NCBI GenBank assembly: GCA_012976225.1
Contig: JAAVVG010000023.1
Coordinates: 62,001-126,000, forward strand
Direction of reading: 5' to 3'
Source of the DNA: Golubevia sp. BC0850
Lineage: Eukaryota > Basidiomycota > Exobasidiomycetes > Golubeviales > Golubeviaceae
DNA length: 64,000 nucleotides
Both the position numbers and the translations under genes were made by a program. A model generated the notes under the pieces. The model searched no databases. It worked only from the letters and a program-made list of their open reading frames with translations, and was not told where the DNA came from. This document shows positions 16,656 through 26,223 of this stretch, piece by piece. Each line of letters begins with the position of its first letter. The first letter of the stretch is position 1.

Positions 16656-17333
16656 CGTGTATGCGGGCGACTTAGGTGGTAGGAGTTATGGATGAAGAGT
16701 GGGATCAATGGCCTGAGATAAGAAATTGAAGGATTAAATCGGAGAGCTTCCTTTCCCTTAGGGCTCTGATCTCAACGTGTTTTGGGTACTTTTGATGTTT
16801 GGGGAGATTTAAATGAAGATTGTTTGAGGTTTAAGTTGAATTTCAAAGACAAAGAAGATGGAGGATGTGAGGGATCTACGTGTTGCAGACAAAGGCTCTC
16901 CAGCTCCACATCGTCCCGTTTCAGCTCACCTCACTTCGAAGATCAATTACTTTTGACAACTTTCGAATTATCTTAGTCTCTCAGAACCTCAAGGTCTGGT
17001 GTCTAGGGCTAGGGCGAAAGCATTTGACCATGTTGAGAATTTGTAGCACATGCCACACCGTGACTGGAGAGAACCTGTATCTGTTCACTTTCTTTCCGGA
17101 ATTGTCAAGAAATCGCGAGAAAGGTTTGATGTAGATCAGAATGAAGAAGAAGATTGCAGGTCTGTAGGTATGAGGTGATGCTGATGTGACGGTTGACAAA
17201 CGAATTGAAAAGTGCAGCAAAAGAATAGAAAGGTAGAGAAGTAAAAGGGAGGATGAGGGGAAAATTAAAGAAACTATTGAGAAAAGCATTCAAATTGTTG
17301 TCCAGTCAGTTTGGGGGGCAAGAAAATTTGAAT
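16656..17333. other. Intergenic, tandem minus-strand genes
   Basis: 5' flank of PSY2 and 3' flank of the small secreted-protein gene. It has short hydrophobic open stretches on the minus strand but no credible gene. Confidence 0.4.
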
Positions 17334-17855
17334 CTAGTTCTTTCCGTGTGGAACGTAGAGCGCGACAGCAGAAAGAGCCAATGGGGAGCAATTGTTGATG
17401 AAAGCCTGGGTAGCAAAGGGGGTGACAAAACAAGTAAGAGAGAGAGGGGAAAAAAGCAGGGAGAGCGAGAAAGAGAGAAGAGATCACAAAAGAATGGGGG
17501 TCAGCAAGAACTCAGACGTCGACAATCGGACGAAGCCCTCGTCTACTCTCTCGAGAAATCCTACATTCATCTTCCAATTAATGACACTTTGAAAAATACT
17601 TACTTGTTTAGCTCCAACACGAGTAGCTTTGCAGACCCGAGTCTTCTTAGAGCATTTGTAACTACGATCCTTAGGGTATGTGGGGTGTTCGGTAGTCAAC
17701 AGAGTGATGTGGCAGGAGCCTAGGTGCTTTCCGGAACTTGAAGAATGTAGGGAGTACTCAAAGTCGTTAGGTGCAAAAGTAGGTACGGTAACACTGAGAG
17801 CACCCATTCCGAAGAAGAGAGCGGAGACGATGAAGGAAGTTTTGATGCAGACCAT
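17334..17855 (-). CDS. Small cysteine-containing secreted protein
   Basis: Two exons, 17604-17855 and 17334-17405, give 107 residues. The first ~28 residues (MVCIKTSFIVSALFFGMGAL, then SVTVPTFA) form a clear signal peptide. The mature ~80-residue protein is basic and has four cysteines, at about 48, 68, 75 and 90, enough for two disulfides. Exon 2 ends the protein as CSPLALSAVALYVPHGKN. The intron uses a GTAAGT donor and CAG acceptor and preserves frame. A TATAAAAG box lies about 145 bp upstream on the same strand. No family is recognised. Size, secretion signal and cysteines fit a fungal small secreted protein or candidate effector, but that role is inference. An in-frame ATG at 17882 would place nine extra polar residues before the signal peptide and is less likely. 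Confidence 0.65.
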
Positions 17856-17995
17856 ATTTGTTGAAGTGGATGAGGGTTCCAAAAGTTGAGATAGAGTGAT
17901 GTTGTTGATTTGGCTTGAGTGAAAAGCGTTGAAGAGGCTGAGAGATGAGAGAATGAGAGGATGGAGGACTTCTAAAGATCTGGGTTCAACCCCTT

Positions 17996-18004
17996 GCTTT
18001 TATA
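17996..18004 (-). promoter_or_regulatory. TATA box of the small secreted-protein gene
   Basis: The minus strand reads GGTATAAAAG here, about 145 bp before the predicted ATG at 17855. This is a good match to a canonical TATA element and suggests regulated expression. Confidence 0.5.
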
Positions 18005-18630
18005 CCTTTCTCGAGAACCAAAAGCAAAAGAGACAGAGATTTTTTTAGCTTGGACCTTATCAGCCAAATAAAATCACTCAACATGAACTAATTCTTCCTT
18101 CCAGGTTCTAGACCACTCTCGTTGTTTGTGAGTCAACAAATAAACTTGGGATTGGAACGAGGCGCACTTGCCATTTCCCTTACAACCAAGGGAAATCAAT
18201 TTCAGGAACCAAAATGACCTGTTAGAATGAACTTCAAAGCAAAAGTGTTCAATTGTTTGAGGAGAGATATGAGTCTGCACTTCGCTAGCTCCAACTTTGA
18301 CTTTGACAGGTTTCAGAGAGGCACGCGACAACGGCGGGGCAGAAGGGAGGGAGGGAGGGACGAGGTTCGAGAATTTGGTCTTCATTCTCAAAGCGAAACG
18401 CATACACTGGCTGATACTTACCATGCGAAAGTGATGACTTGGAAGTGATGGTTTGGAAAGGAAGAAGGAAAAGTGGTTGAAAAACCATTTCAGTTTAGCG
18501 CTAATTCATTTAGTCATTCGCTACCCTAACTCCCTCAATTCCTTCCAAGTCAAATTCAGGTACTGCTCTCCGATATTGTTGATTTAGCTCCGATTGGCAT
18601 TTAAGAGCCCTTCCTCTTCTACGATCCAGC
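18005..18630. other. Intergenic
   Basis: Upstream flank of the small secreted-protein gene, running into the decayed gene copy. An open stretch on the minus strand (18074-18424) has no signal peptide, motif or splice support and I do not call it. Confidence 0.35.
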
Positions 18631-19055
18631 ATCGCAAGCTTCGACTTCTGCTTCTCTTCTGGATCGCAATCTTTCTACGTCTTCTTCACATTCTCTAACT
18701 CAAAGGAGCACTTCAGCTCATCTCTCCAGTCTTTCAGCCCCAAGTTTACAAGCACCTTCAGTTGTTCCGGATTCTCCTCCTTCGATTCAAGCATACGGCC
18801 CTTCGACTCGCGTCTTTCCGGAGCTAGAAAGGCAAGTCTTCAACAACGACGAACCTTTGGAAGGGTCAAAGCTGGTCAAAGGGAAATTGAACTTACATTG
18901 ATGGAATCAATGAAGATGAATATGGGGATGTGAGGTTACCAGAAGTCAAAGAAGACGAAGTCTACGACGAGTCGATTCTCTTCTATCCTCAAGCTCCTAC
19001 CTATAGACCACCAAGCTTTTCCATTCCAGCTTAACCTTTCGAGGTCCAACCTTAG
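18631..19055 (+). pseudogene. Decayed copy of the unknown gene at 22393-23655
   Basis: Read on the plus strand, this stretch matches the last exon of the minus-strand gene 3.5 kb downstream. The start gives SQASTSASLLDRNLSTSSSH against TQASTSASSLGRDLSTSSPN. The end gives KEDEVYDESILFYPQAPTYR and PPSFSIPA against KEDEVYDESIPFYPQAPKPP and SFSIPA. The matched DNA is roughly 80% identical by eye at its 5' end. The copy has in-frame stops near 18900 and before the C-terminal residues, and the region corresponding to the first exon was not found. It is an inverted, truncated, non-functional duplicate. Confidence 0.75.
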
Positions 19056-20205
19056 TCCTTTATTCCAAACAGACTTCAATCATGGTTTACTTCTCCCTTA
19101 TCAGTATGAAGAGTCCGAAATTGACGAACCCTACTAAAGAACAGGCTCTCCAGTAGTTTTGTCGACGGAACGCATGCTGCGGAATTCCAAAACACTCTAG
19201 AGGCCTTCAAGAAGTTCGTAAGCCCTTTCACCAACCACTCTCATCCTCTTTTCTACCCATTTGTTTCGACCAAGACCAACACTTTCAGATCTTTCCTCAA
19301 CTTCTTCTTCATTCATCAGATAGCACATGCCGCCTTAGATGCCAACCTTCAAACAACTCAAACCTCTCATAGTCCTCCAACTGCTGTCAATTTCATCAGT
19401 CAAACCCAATCAAAACCTACATGTCTCCGAAATCAACCATTAAAGGCAAACCTTTCATCCTCCAATATCTCCAGCACAATGTCCATCTCCAATCCTTCAA
19501 AATTCAATTCTTCGTCGACTGCAATCCTTCTCATATCTCTGTCCATTCCTTCATCAAAGCTCTCTTTCACAAAAAAAAACCACAGATAACAAGAGAATCC
19601 CACAAAAAACCCTCTTCTTCTCATCTTGATGACAGTTTCTCATTCTCAAGTTCCGTGTTTCAGGCCGCTCTGTCTTTTCAGAATTTCAGTTGCTTCCCTC
19701 CCCATGTTTCGGAGTTCCTCTATTCTCTCGCTTTCCTTGTTCCCTCCCCTGTTTTCTATGTTTTTCTTGCTTCTGTCTCTCCCTCTCCGGGCCCCTAATT
19801 CTCTGATTCTCTGTCGTTCTCGTTCTTGTCGCCACATCCCCTTCTCGTTCCGTCTCGTTCCTGTTTCGTTTTCTGGAATTTTCGTGTCTTCCTTGTCCTT
19901 GTCTTTATCTCATCTCGTCTCTTTCTTGTCTTTGTTCCTCTCTATCGATCCTACTCTTTACTCTCTGCCCTGTAGCCCTTTCAAGAATCTAGAATTTTGT
20001 CTCTTCACAACTTTGCCCTTCACAAAGCTTGAGTGAAAGAAAGGAAACGACTATGGACGAGTGCGAGCAGAAAGCGCTGAAATCTGAAGAGTCGAGTCAA
20101 GCCAGAGAAAGAAGGCCACTCTTTGACCTCCGACCCACTTCACCATCATCCTCAACCTCATCCCATCCTCACATCTTCAAGTATATCCAAGGAATCTCAT
20201 CTTGA
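19056..20205. other. Intergenic, pyrimidine-rich
   Basis: The upstream half (19056-19620) has no recognised content, though it may hold more unrecognisable remains of the duplicated segment. 19620-20000 is strongly C/T-rich on the plus strand, as expected for the promoter and leader of the downstream acetolactate synthase gene. No gene is supported. Confidence 0.4.
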
Positions 20206-21813
20206 ATGATTTCAATTTCATCTGTCTTTAAGGCGAGAGGTTTAACTAGTCTCACCACCAAGAGAGCAGCTGTCCTTTCGATTTCTTCCTCTTCTTCCTC
20301 TCCCTCTTCAATCCGAGCTATCTCAACGACTTCCTCAAAATGCGAAGAGAATCCGTCCAACAAAGGTTCAACTTCTGCTTTGGATTACAAACTTCAACAT
20401 CGTCTTAGGAACCTACCTCCTCTACCAAGCTTGGAACCTCCAACGATGATGGCTAGTGAAGCTGTCTCTAACATTCTTTACAATACCCCAGCTCCTTCCA
20501 AGCAGCCTTTCAAGAGGTGAGTCGACTCTGTAGAAGGAGGCGCTGGATATAGATAGGGATGCTGGAGTCTGAGTCTGTGTAGATTCGAGGAGAAGGAGAG
20601 GGAGAGAGAGCAAAAGAGCAGAGAGCTTGATTGAGGAGATGGCGGAGCTTGCTGTGAGAGTAGAAGATCGCTTTCTCCGTTCCAAAACACTCATCATACT
20701 CTTTCGGATATTATCAGATCAGAGAGGGCATTGCAGATCATCTTTCGATGGAGCAGTCCTTGGCCTGACATCTCACCTCACCCAATTCCCTACTCTCTCT
20801 CCCAGGCACATCCTGAACACTCTAGTCCAGAACGAACCAGGAGTTCTATCCAGAATAGCGGGAACCCTAGCAGCAAGAGGATTCAACATTGATTCTCTAG
20901 TAGTCTGTCAAACTGAAATCCGAGATCTTTCAAGAATGTGTATCGTTTTAAGAGGTCAAGATGGAGTTGTAGAACAAGCAAGAAGACAACTCGAAGATCT
21001 AGTGCCAGTTTGGGCAGTTTTAGATTACACTCAAACTCAAGTGATTGAAAGAGAATTAATGTTGGTCAAGGTTTCAATCTTAGGACCTGAATATTTCGAA
21101 GAATCTCAATATGGTTTAGGTGGTTCCAATGCTACCCCTGCTAATTTAGCTCATATTCCTCCTGAGTTACTTGCGGAGAGAACTTCAAATTCTAGTTCTA
21201 GTACTGGTACTGCAGGTCATCAAGGTGGAGTTGGAAACCATCCAATGACTCCAACTGAAGCTTTGAGAGTCAAATCTGATAATATGAGATCTATTATAGC
21301 TCTCTCGGAACAGTTTAGAGGTAGAGTCGTGGATGTTTCTACTGCAAGTGTGATTGTTGAGATGAGTGCCAAGAGTTCAAGATGTGATGCTTTTTTGAAG
21401 TTGATTAGACCATTCGGTGTCTTGGAATGCGCTAGAAGTGGTGAGTCACGAATTGAGAGAATAGATTGAACAGGAGAGATCGACCGCATGCCATTTGACT
21501 TTCCAGCGATTCTGAGACCTAGATGTTCGTGAGATCAGCTAGCCCTGATCTTCGGAGTATCTGGAGACTCGAATCAAACATCTCGAAAGTCACTCGGTTT
21601 TGTTAACTCTCTCCGTCTCTGCTATCTTCTATCTCCTTTCCCCATTTCTCAATTCGTCTTCGATGTGCGATTTCTCTCTTCTCTGAAACTCTCTACTCTC
21701 CAGGAACCATGGTCTTACCTCGATCTCCAATCACTTCTTCCTGGTCCGGAGCCGATGACATGACAGTAGAGGATTTGGCGGAAGTCGATCTATCTCTTCT
21801 TCCACCAGGTTAA
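20206..21813 (+). CDS. ILV6: Acetolactate synthase regulatory (small) subunit
   Basis: Mitochondrial regulatory subunit that stimulates acetolactate synthase and gives it valine feedback sensitivity in branched-chain amino acid synthesis. Exons 20206-20516, 20806-21440 and 21704-21813 join to 351 residues. The N-terminus is a mitochondrial presequence (VFKARGLTSLTTKRAAVLSI). The ACT domain begins right at exon 2 with HILNTLVQNEPGVLSRIAGT and LAARGFNIDSLVV. The C-terminal domain has RELMLVKVSILGPE, FRGRVVDVSTASVIVEMSAK and, across intron 2, the family's GTMVLPRSP. It ends DLAEVDLSLLPPG. A Ser/Gly-rich insert (residues ~230-255) is an expected fungal feature. The first intron is 289 nt. Confidence 0.95.
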
Positions 21814-22392
21814 AGGATTGTGTCTTTAAATCTATGGATCGATGGCAGGGTTGCGCGTCTTTTGAAAGTTAGAGGTGAAGAGATGGATCTTGGGAAAGCG
21901 AGAGATGGGGTAGGAGGGGGAGGAGGCGTCAGTCGAAAAGGAATCTTCCAAAACGAGGAGATTCAACCAAAGTCGCTAAGTTGATCTCTTTTTAAAGAAA
22001 ATGTTGAATTCGAAAATCAAGTCCCTAAAAAATGGTATCTTATGTTCCCTTTGCGGTTCTCTTCACTGTAGTAATATCCTTTTCCTTCTTTTCTCAATGT
22101 CAACAGTATAGAGCAGCACAGACTGTTGAAGATTCTGAGTGTGAGAAAGGTCGAGCAGTTTCAGTCTTGAAAGAAAGTCGAGAGAGAAACTTGGAGTGAT
22201 GAAGCGACATGAGTATCTGAGACAAAGTGGTAGAGCCTACGCGGAATGTCAAAGACGACTGGAGGCTGAAAAGGGAGAAAAAGCAATTTTAAAGACGATC
22301 TGGCTCGTCCAAACTAGACCGACATTAAACAATTGAAAGGAAGGAATGCGGGGCTCAAAAGAAGACCTTCATCCAGGGGGCTCGAGAGATTA
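21814..22392. other. Convergent 3' region
   Basis: Lies between ILV6 and the oppositely oriented unknown gene. I see no coding signal. Confidence 0.4.
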
Positions 22393-23655
22393 CTACTGAG
22401 GTTGCAAATCGGTAGGTTGAGCTGGAATGGAGAAGCTTGGTGGTTTGGGGGCTTGAGGATAGAAGGGAATCGACTCATCGTAAACTTCGTCTTCTTTGAG
22501 TTCCAGCATCCTTGGGTTTCTGATGTTGTCTTGTTCTAAGCGACTCTCATCTCTTGCACCATTTAAATTCATCTCTGAGTTCTCCAAATGATCGCTGCCC
22601 CTGAGACCTTGCCTTTCCAGCTCTGTGCAGAAAGTTGGTCTGGATTGTCTCGATGGAATGGAAGAGAGTGGACCTGGAAGAGCGGGAGCGACCTGCAGCT
22701 TCAAATTCGAAAGACCAGGGAGATGATCTGACGTAAAGCTTTGAGCTAGAGGGTTCGGAGAAGAGGTAGAAAGATCGCGACCCAGAGAAGAGGCAGAAGT
22801 TGAAGCTTGCGTCGCTGATTTAGGTGAAAGACCATGGCCTGTAAGAGGGAATCTAACTGCGAGTGGAAGAGAGTCTGGAAGTTGGGGTTCGTTTTGAATT
22901 TCCAGTTCATCTTCATCTTCATCATCATCTTCATCTCCGTTAAATCTTCCATCCGCTTCGTCATCCATCGAGTGCGTCGTCTGTTGACGCTTGAAGGAAT
23001 CGAGATTGACCTCTTCTTCTATCTGCCTACGCTTCTCAAGAGAGCTCTTCGACAGAGGTTCTAAATAGTTGAGAAAGGAAAAGAAAAAGTGATTAAGGTG
23101 TTGGGGTCAGGGACAGTGGAAGGGGAATGTTCAGCCTGCTCACAGCAGATGTGTGGCAACAAGTGCTTCAATTGGCGATGAATCACTACATCTCAGTCAG
23201 GAATAACAAATATAAGTCTCCCAACCAACAGAAAACTTCAAGAGCAGTGCAGTAGAGCTAGTCCTCCACCCGAGCTGGCAAACACTCTGTGACATGACAT
23301 TCTTCCTCCCTCTCTTCCACTAAGACCTAGCCTTGAATCTTAAAGTCAGGTACTCACTGCTTAAAGCCTCTTCTTTCACCTGTTCCACTGCTTTCTCTCC
23401 AATCCTCTCCTCCAATCCGATCTGAGCGACTGCTCTCCTTCTGAAGAAGAAAGTATCTCCACCTTTCCAACTTAAGTCTCTCACTAGAATGCTTGGATCG
23501 ATCAAGTTGACCATTTCTTGATTTACTAAAGTTTCACAGTTACACTTGGGTAGCTGATAAAGATGAGAATGATTTGGATTCAAATTGAAAGCTCTGAGGA
23601 TCGTTCTGAGAATCTTGATAGCTGGCTTGCTTTCGTCTATCTTGTGGATTTGCAT
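22393..23655 (-). CDS. Protein of unknown function, acidic Ser/Pro-rich tail
   Basis: Exons 23358-23655 and 22393-23060 join in frame to 321 residues. The N-terminal ~140 residues look like a folded, charged domain (PAIKILRTILRAFNLNPNHS, LYQLPKCNCETLVNQEMV, SWKGGDTFFFRRRAVAQIGL, then SSLEKRRQIEEEVNLDSFKR). An acidic run follows (GDEDDDEDEDELEIQ), then a disordered Ser/Pro-rich region and a conserved-looking end (KEDEVYDESIPFYPQ, PSFSIPAQPTDLQPQ). I do not recognise a family; a nuclear protein is plausible from the composition. The intron is 297 nt. A decayed inverted copy of the last exon sits at 18631-19055 and preserves the terminal motif, suggesting that motif was under selection before decay. 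Confidence 0.7.
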
Positions 23656-24059
23656 CTCGCTTTTCTTGAATAGACGTCCTTTGTGAACAGAGTTGAAGCA
23701 AATGGAATCTGAGACACCATGCTTCGAGTTTATTGAGTGGTAAGCCGGTCAGAGGAGAGAAGAGGAAGATGGATCGAACGAACTGGTTTTACACAGAAGA
23801 GCATTGGGTAACTCATCGACTCATCAAGGATATTGACCTTTTGTCATCTTTGCCCAAGACTTCTTTGGACTAGCAAGGGGCAGAAAAGATTACTGAAGAT
23901 AAGAGGATTGTTGTCTTCGAAGGAATGGAAGGCTCGGGCCATTCTCAGATCCAGATTTTTCTCAAAACAAATGATCCAATGCTAAAAATTAGAGGGAAAA
24001 TGTTGATAAATTTACAAATTAAATGTTCAAAAAAGGGTGCAATGAAGAGATTTCTCGTC
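23656..24059. other. Intergenic
   Basis: 5' flank of the unknown gene and 3' flank of the AN1 zinc-finger gene. The unknown gene's frame stays open upstream of its ATG as far as about 23735, but without an upstream ATG or a clear splice site. Confidence 0.4.
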
Positions 24060-25805
24060 TCAACAAATCACACAATCTTCCTTCTTCCCACTGTCTTTCT
24101 GTTCCAAAGCCATTTCCTCAGCCAACTTCATTTGTTCATTATGAGAAAGAAGACCTTTTTTGTGCCGAGCTTGAAGAGCTTTGAGTTGAGATGCTCTTTC
24201 GGATTTGGCTCGTCTGAAGAGGGAAGATGGTAGATTGAAGAAAGAGAGAGATCAATAAACTATTAAGATTCGAGAAAGCTCTTCTCTGAGAAGAAGATTT
24301 CGAAGTGAGAGATATCAGAAAATCAAAGACGAAACTTTTTGCTTACCACCAACTGTTCGATTACAGAAGAGAAGGGAAGATGGGCAAAAAGCTCTCTCTC
24401 TTTCTCTCTCTTTTTCTCCTAAGCTCTTGAAACTCCAAAAAGAGGTTTTGGCACCCACTTATCACTCTTGTCCATGAAATTGAAAGGTTTAGAAGTTGGT
24501 TTGTTGTCTTTTTGAGGAGTTGGAGTTGAAGTCTTGTTCATAGGTGTTGAATTAGAGTTTGAACTTGAACCATTACTTGAAGTCAAACTAGAAACGCCTC
24601 CCAAATTCAATTTCCCAAATTTAGACTTGATGTCTGTTCCTAAATTAGAAGTACTTGATCCAACTTTAGGGCTCCCATTTCCATTAACCCTCTCCCCTCC
24701 TGTTTTCCCTTTCCTAAACCATCTCTCCTGATAACTATTCCTCAAATTTTCTTTTCTTTCCTCACAACCATGTTCAACAGTCCCTCTATGTTCAACACAA
24801 AATTTACCCATACATGCCTTACAATCAATAGGAACCATCATGATTTTCCTACATCTAAAAACCTGACATTCATTCTCTCTTTTGATTCTTCTTTTAGGTC
24901 TGTTAGTATTTGCTTTCGATTGGATTTCTAAATCCTCTTTTAGTTTACCTGAAGGATCTAAAGATGGACATTGAAGTGTGTCTAGATGTTTTGACATCGC
25001 GATGTTTGGATCTTCGAAACGAGACCATTGTTTTGGTGGCTCATGACAAAGTGGACAGAGTGGAACTAGATAATCCTGAGAAGTTGGAGAAGGTGAAGTG
25101 CAGGAATGTGAGGTTGGGAGATAGTGAGATGCACAGTAACTGATGGGGAGAGTAGAAGATGAGGGGTGGGTCAGTGAAGTGAGTGAGCTGAGTGTCTTCT
25201 TCGTTTCGTTCGCTCTTTGTCTCGGCCTCAAGTGCTTCGATCGAGTCAAATTATCCCTCAGATTGATTGGGAGTGGTAGAGTGGGCCGCAGGAACTACAG
25301 AGAGCGGTGTGCGAGAGACAGAAAAGCCTCGACGTTGCTTCAACCCCTTTCCCCCTTCTTTGGCCTCCGTCCCTTCTATCCACTTGGCCTGTTCTGATCC
25401 ATGAATCTTCTTTGACGCAGGCTTCGTGTTCTTCGCCACTCCGGGTAGAGCAAAGGAGAGCTCGGAGATAGCTGCTGCTGGAACACTCAGCTGCCTCATG
25501 TCGTGCGACGCATATCATGAAAGTCGCAAGAACAGCATTGACAAAGAAGAGCACTAGCTGGTCTTTGAGTTGCTAGCTAGATGGAAAGTTGCCCTGAAAA
25601 AGACGAGCCCACCCATCCTTGTCCCCTCTCTGCTCTCCACGACCTCGCCAAGATCTCTGTGATGACTGTCTACTCACCTATTACTACAGTCCGGACACCT
25701 GAAAGGCAAGAAATCTTCCCTGCCACATTCCTGTAGAGTACACCTCTCTCCAATGAACATTAGGCTTCCATCGTAAACATTCTTTGTTGAAGGTAGATTA
25801 GCCAT
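24060..25805 (-). CDS. AN1-type zinc-finger protein (ZFAND1/2-like)
   Basis: AN1 proteins of this type link ubiquitylated or stress-damaged proteins to Cdc48/proteasome. Exon 1 (25678-25805) encodes GERCTLQECGREDFLPFRCP and DCSN; across a 538-nt intron, exon 2 (from 25139) supplies YCASHYLPTSHSC, completing the first C-C-C-C-C-H-H-C AN1 finger. The second finger is ECQVFRCRKIMMVPIDCKAC, MGKFCVEHR and EHGC. Exon 2 can end at 24419 (KWVPKPLFGVSRA), giving 282 residues. A further exon at 24060-24214 behind a good TTCAG acceptor encodes RAKSERASQLKALQARHKKG, then KLAEEMALEQKDSGKKED and CVIC-stop, resembling the prenylated CaaX end of ZFAND2B. Its donor is unresolved: GTGGGT at 24458 keeps frame but removes the WVPKPLFG motif. 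Confidence 0.85.
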
Positions 25806-26223
25806 CGCTCGTTGATGAGCAGGGTTGTGTATTGACTAAGAGTGTTTTGTTAAAATGTGAAATCTAAATGGAGATAAAAGTTGGAGATAAAGAATGAAAA
25901 GGAAAGTTGCTGGAAGTTGCGAGAAGAGGAAAAAAGATCATTCAAGAACAACACTTGACGCGGCCCAATTCGCTGCGCTTAGACCTCGGATTACCTAATT
26001 CCAACTGAATTTCGTCATTTTCTCAAGCCTTTTGTTTATCCTATTCGGAGAGGAGTTGGAAATTGGAAAATGGAAAATGGAGGCGGCCTCAGCTTTTCTT
26101 GAGGCCTCTTGTTCCGCGGGAAAGTTGCGTTTGAGCCTCTCTCCATCCTACACCTACTATTCAGTATAAGAAGACTTCTTGAATTTTCTTTGGTCCTCCA
26201 ACTTTTCCCTATCAAAGCTTGCC
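25806..26223. promoter_or_regulatory. Divergent promoter, AN1 gene / ABCA gene
   Basis: A 418-bp intergenic region between two head-to-head genes. No canonical TATA box or known factor site stands out. An adenine/guanine-rich stretch at 25870-25950 lies close to the AN1 start. Confidence 0.45.

Noticed and set aside
17975-17995. Possible tRNA-like box (GGGTTCAACCCC)
   Set aside because: No matching A box or cloverleaf around it; it is the upstream flank of the small secreted-protein gene.
18074-18424. 116-codon minus-strand open frame
   Set aside because: No motif, no splice pattern and no plausible start context; composition is like the surrounding intergenic DNA.
25258-25554. 98-codon minus-strand open frame with cysteines
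   Set aside because: It lies inside the 538-nt intron of the AN1 gene. The finger is completed by joining exons across it, so this stretch is intronic.
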